From Pseudomonas cuatrocienegasensis (GTDB lineage: Bacteria; Pseudomonadota; Gammaproteobacteria; Pseudomonadales; Pseudomonadaceae): a stretch of 64,000 nt of DNA. The stretch spans positions 1 to 64,000 of the forward strand of contig NZ_FOFP01000020.1 of the NCBI RefSeq assembly GCF_900110925.1. Direction: 5' to 3'. Numbering within the stretch: the stretch's first letter is position 1; every line of letters begins with the position of its first letter. Both the position numbers and the translations under genes were made by a program. Below, in pieces: positions 57,861-64,000 of the stretch. The notes under the pieces are model-generated. The model was not told the DNA's origin. It saw nothing but the letters and a program-made list of their open reading frames with translations, and did no database searches.

Positions 57861-59141
57861 ATGACTGACACCCGCAACGGCGAGGACAACGGCAAGTTGC
57901 TTTATTGCTCCTTCTGCGGCAAAAGCCAGCATGAAGTGCGCAAATTGATTGCCGGCCCCTCGGTCTTTATCTGCGACGAGTGCGTCGACCTGTGCAACGA
58001 CATCATCCGCGAGGAGGTGCAGGAAGCCCAGGCCGAGAGCAGCGCGCACAAACTGCCTGCACCCAAGGAAATCAGCACCATCCTCGATCAGTACGTGATC
58101 GGCCAGGAGCGTGCGAAGAAGGTGCTCGCGGTCGCGGTCTATAACCACTACAAGCGCCTGAATCAGCGTGAAAAGAAAGACGATGTCGAGCTGGGCAAGA
58201 GCAACATCCTGCTGATCGGGCCGACCGGCTCGGGCAAGACTTTGCTGGCCGAGACCCTGGCTCGCTTGCTCAATGTGCCGTTTACCATCGCCGACGCCAC
58301 CACCCTCACCGAGGCTGGTTACGTGGGTGAGGACGTTGAGAACATCATCCAGAAACTGTTGCAGAAGTGCGATTACGATGTCGAGAAAGCCCAGATGGGC
58401 ATCGTCTACATCGATGAAATCGACAAGATTTCCCGCAAGTCCGATAACCCGTCGATTACCCGTGACGTCTCCGGTGAGGGTGTGCAGCAGGCGCTGCTCA
58501 AGCTGATCGAAGGTACGGTCGCTTCGGTACCGCCGCAAGGTGGGCGCAAGCATCCGCAGCAGGAGTTCCTGCAGGTGGATACGCGCAATATCCTGTTCAT
58601 CTGTGGCGGTGCTTTCTCTGGCCTGGAGAAAGTCATCCAGGGTCGCTCGACCCGTGGTGGCATTGGCTTCAACGCCGAGGTACGCAGTGTCGATCTGGGC
58701 AAAAAGATCGGTGAATCGCTGCGCGAAGTAGAACCGGACGATCTGGTGAAGTTTGGCCTGATTCCCGAGTTCGTCGGGCGTCTGCCGGTTATCGCGACCC
58801 TCGATGAGCTGGATGAGGCAGCGCTGGTGCAGATTCTCACCGAGCCGAAGAACGCACTGACCAAGCAGTACGCCAAGCTGTTCGAGATGGAAGGTGTGGA
58901 CCTCGAGTTCCGCCCGGATGCGCTCAAGTCCGTCGCCCACAAGGCATTGGAGCGCAAGACCGGTGCACGCGGGCTGCGCTCGATCCTCGAGGGCATCCTG
59001 CTCGATACCATGTACGAAATCCCTTCGCAGACCGATGTCAGCAAAGTGGTGATCGACGAAAGCGTAATCGAGGGCACCTCCAAGCCGCTGTTGATCTATG
59101 AAAACAGTGAGCCGCCGGCCAAGGCTGCGCCCGACGCCTGA
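57861..59141 (+). CDS. clpX: ATP-dependent Clp protease ATPase subunit
   Basis: AAA+ unfoldase feeding substrates to ClpP, 426 residues. The N-terminal zinc domain has four Cys in CSFCGKSQHE and CDECVDLC. Walker A is GPTGSGKTLLAETLARLL (about 115-132), Walker B is VYIDEIDKI, and the pore loop is GYVGEDVE. ClpP-docking IGF-like loop and sensor motifs are in the C-terminal part. Start at 57861 as in the family; the upstream ATG at 57816 lies in the intergenic hairpin. Confidence 0.98.
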   Translation: MTDTRNGEDNGKLLYCSFCGKSQHEVRKLIAGPSVFICDECVDLCNDIIREEVQEAQAESSAHKLPAPKEISTILDQYVIGQERAKKVLAVAVYNHYKRLNQREKKDDVELGKSNILLIGPTGSGKTLLAETLARLLNVPFTIADATTLTEAGYVGEDVENIIQKLLQKCDYDVEKAQMGIVYIDEIDKISRKSDNPSITRDVSGEGVQQALLKLIEGTVASVPPQGGRKHPQQEFLQVDTRNILFICGGAFSGLEKVIQGRSTRGGIGFNAEVRSVDLGKKIGESLREVEPDDLVKFGLIPEFVGRLPVIATLDELDEAALVQILTEPKNALTKQYAKLFEMEGVDLEFRPDALKSVAHKALERKTGARGLRSILEGILLDTMYEIPSQTDVSKVVIDESVIEGTSKPLLIYENSEPPAKAAPDA

Positions 59142-59163
59142 TGTGTCGTGTTACATGCTGAAA

Positions 59164-59191
59164 GCAAGGGGCCCTCGGGCCCCTTTGTTTT
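59164..59191 (+). terminator. Intrinsic terminator of clpX
   Basis: AAGGGGCCC-TC-GGGCCCCTT followed by TGTTTTT, 25 bases after clpX. It separates clpX from lon. Confidence 0.8.
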
Positions 59192-59203
59192 TCCGGGATC
59201 CCG

Positions 59204-59234
59204 CTTGTTTTTTACCTGGGCTACCCCCATCTTA
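59204..59234 (+). promoter_or_regulatory. Candidate heat-shock (sigma-32) promoter of lon
   Basis: CTTGTT (59204-59209), a 15-base spacer and CCCCATCTTA (59225-59234) match the sigma-32 pattern CTTGAA-N13-17-CCCCATNT well, particularly the CCCCAT -10 core. It lies 57 bases upstream of the lon ATG. Confidence 0.6.
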
Positions 59235-59290
59235 GGGTCAAGGGTACTCCCACCGTTCACGGCCGTATGGCCCGTCGCAGAGCCTAAATC

Positions 59291-61687
59291 ATGAAGACAA
59301 CCATCGAATTGCCTCTCCTGCCGCTGCGCGATGTCGTGGTTTATCCGCACATGGTCATTCCCCTGTTCGTGGGGCGCGAGAAGTCCATCGAGGCACTGGA
59401 AGCCGCTATGGCGGGGGAGAAGCAGATTCTGCTGCTCGCCCAGAAAAACCCTGCCGATGATGATCCGGGTGAGGAAGGCCTGTACCGCGTCGGTACGGTT
59501 GCGACCGTACTGCAGTTGCTGAAGCTGCCCGATGGCACCGTCAAGGTGTTGGTCGAGGGCGAGCAACGCGGTGAAATTCAGCGTTTTATCGAGGTCGATG
59601 GCCACTGCCGCGCCGATGTGCAATTGCTTGATGAGCAAGAGGCTGCCGAGCGCGAGTCTGAAGTATTCGTGCGCAGTCTGCTCAGCCAGTTCGAGCAATA
59701 TGTACAGTTGGGCAAGAAGGTCCCGGCTGAGGTTCTCTCGTCGCTCAACAGCATTGATGAGCCGAGTCGTCTGGTCGATACCATGGCGGCTCATATGGCG
59801 CTGAAGATCGAGCAGAAGCAGGAAATTCTGGAAATCACCGACCTGGCTGCGCGTGTCGAGCACGTCCTGGCACTGCTGGATGCGGAAATCGACCTGCTGC
59901 AGGTGGAGAAGCGCATCCGCGGGCGGGTGAAGAAGCAGATGGAGCGCAGCCAGCGCGAGTACTACCTGAATGAGCAGATGAAGGCCATTCAGAAAGAACT
60001 CGGCGACGGTGAGGAAGGCCACAATGAGCTTGATGAGCTGAAAAAGCGCATCGAAGCTGCCGGTTTGCCGAAGGATGCCTACACCAAGGCCCAGGCTGAG
60101 CTGAACAAGCTCAAGCAGATGTCGCCCATGTCTGCCGAGGCCACCGTGGTGCGGTCCTACATCGATTGGCTGGTCAATGTACCGTGGAAGGCGCAGACCA
60201 AGGTGCGCCTGGATCTGGCGCGCGCCGAGGCGATTCTCGATGCCGATCACTATGGGCTCGATGAGGTCAAGGACCGCATCCTCGAGTACCTCGCCGTGCA
60301 AAAGCGGGTGAAGAAAATTCGTGGGCCGGTGCTTTGCCTGGTGGGCCCGCCAGGGGTGGGTAAAACCTCTCTTGCTGAATCCATCGCCAGTGCGACTAAT
60401 CGCAAATTCGTGCGTATGGCTCTGGGTGGCGTGCGTGATGAGGCTGAGATCCGTGGCCATCGGCGCACCTACATTGGCTCCATGCCGGGTCGTTTGATTC
60501 AAAAGATGACCAAGGTGGGTGTGCGCAACCCGCTGTTCTTGCTCGATGAAATCGACAAGATGGGACAGGACATGCGCGGCGATCCGGCTTCGGCGCTGCT
60601 TGAGGTGCTGGATCCGGAGCAGAACCACAACTTCAACGACCATTATCTGGAAGTCGACTACGACCTTTCCGATGTGATGTTCCTCTGCACCGCCAACTCG
60701 ATGAATATTCCGGCGGCCTTGCTGGATCGTATGGAGGTGATCCGCCTGCCGGGTTACACCGAAGACGAAAAGATCAATATTGCCATCAAGTACCTGGCGC
60801 CCAAGCAGATCCAGGCCAATGGCCTGAAGAAGGGCGAGCTGAGCTTCGAGGACGGGGCGATCCGCGACATTATTCGCTACTACACCCGTGAGGCGGGCGT
60901 ACGCAGCCTTGAACGGCAGATTGCCAAGGTGTGCCGCAAGGTGGTGAAGGAGCATGTGCGCGACAAGCGCTTCCAGGTCGAGGTCAGCGCCGAGGCGCTC
61001 GAGCACTTCCTGGGTGTGCGCAAGCATCGCTATGGCCTGGCTGAAGTGGAAGATCAGATCGGTCAAGTGACCGGTCTGGCCTGGACTCAGGTCGGTGGTG
61101 AGCTGCTGACAATCGAGGCGACCGTGGTGCCGGGCAAGGGGCAACTGATCAAGACCGGATCGCTGGGCGATGTGATGGTCGAGTCGATCACTGCCGCGCA
61201 GACGGTGGTGCGTAGCCGCGCCAAGAGCCTGGGCATCCCTGTCGACTTCTACGAGAAGCGCGACATCCATATTCACATGCCAGAAGGGGCCACGCCCAAA
61301 GACGGCCCCAGCGCAGGCGTTGGCATGTGTACGGCACTGGTTTCGGCCCTGACTCTGATTCCGGTACGTGCAGACGTGGCAATGACCGGGGAAATCACCT
61401 TGCGCGGCCAGGTTCTGGCTATCGGTGGACTCAAGGAAAAACTCCTGGCCGCTCACCGTGGTGGCATCAAAACCGTGATCATTCCGGAAGAGAATGTTCG
61501 TGATTTGAAGGAGATTCCCGAGAACATTAAGCAAGACCTGCAGATTAAACCGGTTAAATGGATTGACGAGGTCCTGCAAATTGCGCTGCAATACGCCCCG
61601 GAGCCCTTGCCTGATGCGGCTCCGGAGTTGGTAGCGCAGGATGAGAAGCGCGAGTCTGATTCCAAGGAGCGAATCAGCACGCATTAG
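59291..61687 (+). CDS. lon: ATP-dependent protease Lon
   Basis: Homo-oligomeric AAA+ serine protease for damaged and regulatory proteins, 798 residues. Order: N-terminal substrate-binding domain (LPLLPLRDVVVYPHMVIPL), central helical part (ER-rich, about 180-300), AAA+ with Walker A GPPGVGKTSLAESIA (about 355-369) and FLLDEIDKMG, then the protease domain with Ser-Lys dyad, Ser in PKDGPSAGVGM and Lys in GLKEKLLAAHRGG. A heat-shock-type promoter lies upstream. It differs from the other lon-like genes known in pseudomonads by its place after clpX. Confidence 0.97.
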   Translation: MKTTIELPLLPLRDVVVYPHMVIPLFVGREKSIEALEAAMAGEKQILLLAQKNPADDDPGEEGLYRVGTVATVLQLLKLPDGTVKVLVEGEQRGEIQRFIEVDGHCRADVQLLDEQEAAERESEVFVRSLLSQFEQYVQLGKKVPAEVLSSLNSIDEPSRLVDTMAAHMALKIEQKQEILEITDLAARVEHVLALLDAEIDLLQVEKRIRGRVKKQMERSQREYYLNEQMKAIQKELGDGEEGHNELDELKKRIEAAGLPKDAYTKAQAELNKLKQMSPMSAEATVVRSYIDWLVNVPWKAQTKVRLDLARAEAILDADHYGLDEVKDRILEYLAVQKRVKKIRGPVLCLVGPPGVGKTSLAESIASATNRKFVRMALGGVRDEAEIRGHRRTYIGSMPGRLIQKMTKVGVRNPLFLLDEIDKMGQDMRGDPASALLEVLDPEQNHNFNDHYLEVDYDLSDVMFLCTANSMNIPAALLDRMEVIRLPGYTEDEKINIAIKYLAPKQIQANGLKKGELSFEDGAIRDIIRYYTREAGVRSLERQIAKVCRKVVKEHVRDKRFQVEVSAEALEHFLGVRKHRYGLAEVEDQIGQVTGLAWTQVGGELLTIEATVVPGKGQLIKTGSLGDVMVESITAAQTVVRSRAKSLGIPVDFYEKRDIHIHMPEGATPKDGPSAGVGMCTALVSALTLIPVRADVAMTGEITLRGQVLAIGGLKEKLLAAHRGGIKTVIIPEENVRDLKEIPENIKQDLQIKPVKWIDEVLQIALQYAPEPLPDAAPELVAQDEKRESDSKERISTH

Positions 61688-61700
61688 CCGAGGGGCTTCC

Positions 61701-61730
61701 TTGACACCTTTTTAGAGCCCTTGTTATAAA
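61701..61730 (+). promoter_or_regulatory. Sigma-70 promoter of hupB
   Basis: TTGACA (61701-61706), spacer 18 bases, TATAAA (61725-61730), a strong near-consensus promoter; 95 bases upstream of the start codon. Confidence 0.75.
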
Positions 61731-61824
61731 GCGGCTCTTATGTGTCTGGTAGCCACTCAGCGCACGCTTTTACTTACACAGAAAATCAAGAAACAAACTC
61801 AACAGAAATTAAGGGGACTTACGA

Positions 61825-62097
61825 GTGAACAAGTCGGAACTGATCGATGCCATCGCTGCATCTGCTGATATCCCGAAAGCTGTTGCTGGCCGCGCGCTGG
61901 ATGCAGTGATTGAATCCGTCACTGGCGCACTGAAAGCTGGCGACTCCGTTGTACTGGTTGGTTTCGGTACCTTCGCTGTCAAAGAGCGTGCTGCACGCAC
62001 TGGTCGCAACCCGCAAACCGGTAATCCGATCAGCATCGCTGCTGCCAAGATCCCAGGTTTCAAAGCTGGTAAGGCTCTGAAAGACGCCGTTAACTAA
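61825..62097 (+). CDS. hupB: DNA-binding protein HU-beta
   Basis: Nucleoid-associated protein, 90 residues, typical of HU. Start is GTG with AAGGGG upstream. Key features are NKSELIDAIAASADIPKA at the N-terminus, the dimerising core SVVLVGFGTFAVKERAART and the DNA-binding arm GRNPQTGNPISIAAAKIPGFKAG with the conserved intercalating Pro in NPQTG. It bends DNA without sequence specificity. Lies downstream of lon as in most proteobacteria. Confidence 0.98.
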   Translation: MNKSELIDAIAASADIPKAVAGRALDAVIESVTGALKAGDSVVLVGFGTFAVKERAARTGRNPQTGNPISIAAAKIPGFKAGKALKDAVN

Positions 62098-62229
62098 GCG
62101 TCTTGGGGCATTGCCCTCAGGTCAGCATGAATGTTGGCCTGACTGCGGTGCGGTGATCGAGAGCGTGAAACCACCCGATCGATCAGTTGAACGTCACACA
62201 CAGAGACTTCAACCGCTCCGCCAGTTACG

Positions 62230-62260
62230 AGAAGGCGCATCCTCGGATGCGCCTTTCTTC
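62230..62260 (+). terminator. Intrinsic terminator between hupB and ppiD
   Basis: AAGGCGCATCC-TC-GGATGCGCCTT followed by TCTTCT. The long stem favours terminator function although the T-run is interrupted. The remaining part of the 224-base gap shows no gene. Confidence 0.65.
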
Positions 62261-62321
62261 TATCCGGATTTTACCCACGCTGCACGACTGCCGATTATGG
62301 TGCGGTCGTTCTGGGGGACGC

Positions 62322-64000
62322 ATGCTGCAAAACATCAGGGACAATTCACAGGGTTGGATTGCCAAGACCATCATTGCTGTCATCGTGGCGCTTATGGCGC
62401 TGACCGGTGTCGACGCCATTTTTACCAGTACGAGCAACAGCCAGAACGCCGCCAAGGTTAACGGCGAAGAGATTACGACCGCCGAACTGGGTCAGGCCAC
62501 CGAGATGCAACGCCGCCAACTGTTGCAGCAGCTGGGGCAGGATTTCGATGCTTCACAGCTCGACGAGCGACTGCTGCGTAATGCCGCGCTGGGCAACCTG
62601 ATCGAGCGCAAACTGCTGCTGCAGAGTGCCAGCGATGCCGGTTTTGCGTTTTCTCAGCCAGCTCTGGACCAGGTCATCCTGCAAACGCCGGAATTCTTGG
62701 CCGATGGCAAATTCAGCGCTGAGCGTTTCGACCAGGTCATACGCCAGTTGGGCTATAGCCGCCTGCAGTTCCGCGAAATGCTCAAGGAAGAAATGCTGAT
62801 TGGCCAGTTGCGCGCAGGTCTGGCGGGCAGTGGTTTCGTCACCGATGCGCAGGTCGCTGATTTTGCCCGTCTGGAAAAACAGACCCGGGACTTCTCGCTG
62901 CTCACGGTAAAAGCTGACGCAGCGACCGTGCAGTTGAGCGATGACGACATCAAGGCTTACTACGATGCTCAAGCCGCGCAGTTCATGAGCCCTGAGCAGG
63001 TCGTGCTGGAGTATGTCGAGCTGAAGAAAGACGCTTTCTTCGATCAGGTCCAGGTCAGCGACGAAGACCTGCGCAGTGCCTACGAGACGGAGGTGGGTAA
63101 TCTCTCTGAGCAACGTCAGGCCGCACACATTCTGGTCGAAGTGAGCGATGCGCTGAACGATGAGCAGGCCAAGGCCAAGATCGAAGAGGTCCAGGCACGC
63201 CTGCAGAAAGGCGAAGACTTCGCCGTGCTGGCCAAGGAGTTCTCCGACGACCCGGGTTCGGCTGCCAACGGTGGCGATCTGGGTTATGCCGGTCCCGGTG
63301 TCTATGATCCAGCGTTCGAAGAGGCGCTGTATGCCCTCAAGCCTGACGAAGTCTCTGCGCCGGTGCGCAGTGAGTTCGGCTGGCATTTGATCAAGCTGCT
63401 GGGTGTGCAAGGCGCTGAGGTGCCGACCTTTGAGAGCCTGAAGGACAAGCTGGAGCGTGATCTCAAGGCGCAACAGGTCGAGCGTCGCTTTGTCGAAGTG
63501 AGTAACCAGCTGGAAGATGCTGCGTTCGAAGCTTCGGATCTGTCGCAGCCTGCGCAAGAGTTTGGCCTGGAGGTCAAAACCACCCCTGCTTTTGGTCGTG
63601 AAGGCGGCGAAGGCATCACTGCCAATCGTCAGGTTCTGCAGGCGGCTTTCAGCCCTGAAGTGCTGGAAGATGGCAGCAACAGTGGGGTGATCGAACTCGA
63701 CCCCAATACTGTTCTGGTCGTGCGCGCCAAAGAGCACAAGATGCCCGAGCGCCTGGCGCTGGAGCAGGTGGCTGACGGCATCCGTACGCAACTGACTCAG
63801 GTGCGTGCCAGCGAAGCTGCCAAGGCCGAGGGTGAGGCGCTGCTGGCTTCGCTGCGCGAGGGGCAGACACCGTCCGAGCAGGCGCAGTCCTGGCAGGTCG
63901 TTGAAGCGGCCACGCGCAGCCAGGACGATGTCGACCCGGCTGTGTTGCAGGCGGTCTTCCGCATGGCCAAGCCAGAAGTGGCGGATAAGCCGACCTTTGC
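62322..64000 (+). CDS. ppiD: Periplasmic chaperone/isomerase PpiD, 5' part (runs off the window)
   Basis: Inner-membrane-anchored parvulin-like folding factor that sits near SecYEG. The open frame begins ATG at 62322 (MLQNIRDNSQGWIAKTIIAV) and is open to the last base, so 559 residues are seen of the roughly 620 expected. TM helix at about 13-33, SurA-like chaperone region about 35-255 (ERKLLLQSASDAGFAF), PpiC/parvulin domain about 265-360 (QAAHILVEV, FSDDPGSAANGGDLGYAGPG, APVRSEFGWHLIKL). GGGGGA lies upstream of the ATG. It follows hupB, the conserved order. Confidence 0.95.
   Translation, partial: MLQNIRDNSQGWIAKTIIAVIVALMALTGVDAIFTSTSNSQNAAKVNGEEITTAELGQATEMQRRQLLQQLGQDFDASQLDERLLRNAALGNLIERKLLLQSASDAGFAFSQPALDQVILQTPEFLADGKFSAERFDQVIRQLGYSRLQFREMLKEEMLIGQLRAGLAGSGFVTDAQVADFARLEKQTRDFSLLTVKADAATVQLSDDDIKAYYDAQAAQFMSPEQVVLEYVELKKDAFFDQVQVSDEDLRSAYETEVGNLSEQRQAAHILVEVSDALNDEQAKAKIEEVQARLQKGEDFAVLAKEFSDDPGSAANGGDLGYAGPGVYDPAFEEALYALKPDEVSAPVRSEFGWHLIKLLGVQGAEVPTFESLKDKLERDLKAQQVERRFVEVSNQLEDAAFEASDLSQPAQEFGLEVKTTPAFGREGGEGITANRQVLQAAFSPEVLEDGSNSGVIELDPNTVLVVRAKEHKMPERLALEQVADGIRTQLTQVRASEAAKAEGEALLASLREGQTPSEQAQSWQVVEAATRSQDDVDPAVLQAVFRMAKPEVADKPTF

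Noticed and set aside
59096..61684. 862-residue open frame antisense to lon
   Set aside because: Same cause. Composition is His/Leu/Gln-rich low-information sequence typical of antisense frames.
1..64000. CRISPR arrays, prophage, integrase, insertion sequences
   Set aside because: No regularly spaced repeats, transposase, integrase or attachment-site duplication were seen; only REP-type palindromes are present.

Overview
The window is Pseudomonas chromosome (family Pseudomonadaceae). The evidence is the rRNA and tRNA sequences, the OprF/SigX/CmpX/CrfX block, PrpF/AcnD-type methylcitrate genes, Pseudomonas-type REP repeats, and a gene order (ppsR-ppsA ... oprF-cobA-nitrate genes ... acnB-DUF1289-usp ... 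lpxH-ppiB-glnS-cysS-folD-tig-clpP-clpX-lon-hupB-ppiD) that I recall from P. aeruginosa. No prophage, insertion sequence, integron or CRISPR array was seen. Coding density is high and codon use looks uniform.  Layout. (1) 1-510: end of an rRNA operon (23S tail, 5S, terminators). (2) 581-15775: a housekeeping/accessory mix: queD, a membrane-anchored catalase-like protein with a di-haem peroxidase, a chemoreceptor, uppP, two hydrolase/redox pairs, a LysR-azoR divergon, pabB, and a three-gene operon of a RimK-like ATP-grasp ligase, a 7TM inactive transglutaminase and a secreted retropepsin-like protease. (3) 15990-22850: the propionate (methylcitrate) operon pmiR-prpB-prpC-acnD-prpF with a well-defined promoter and two matching operator half-sites. 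(4) 22869-26288: divergent ppsR/ppsA, the gluconeogenic PEP synthase and its regulator. (5) 26381-31920: hydrolase, rraA, cmaX, crfX, cmpX, sigX, oprF, a cell-envelope stress block. (6) 31939-38531: assimilatory nitrate operon nirB-nirD-nasA-cobA on the minus strand, preceded by a candidate sigma-54 promoter and a two-hexaloop ANTAR leader with an intrinsic terminator. (7) 38604-46839: small secreted peptide, thioesterase, PL7 lyase, a candidate LexA box between two unrecognised genes, alaC, acnB with a strikingly folded leader, DUF1289, universal stress protein. (8) 47010-64000: miaE, lpxH, ppiB, glnS, cysS, a diguanylate cyclase, folD, three tRNAs, tig-clpP-clpX-lon (with a heat-shock-type promoter), hupB and the 5' part of ppiD.  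The metabolic genes fit together. Propionyl-CoA is burned to pyruvate by the Prp enzymes, AcnB runs in the TCA cycle, and PpsA returns pyruvate to PEP. Nitrate is reduced to ammonium by NasA/NirBD, with CobA supplying the sirohaem precursor. Strongest regulatory finds: the nirB leader, the LexA-type box at 40509-40528, the PmiR operator pair, and the 138-nt nested inverted repeat in the acnB leader. The least understood protein system is the ATP-grasp/7TM/retropepsin operon. All assignments come from reading the sequence and recalled family knowledge. No database search was run.
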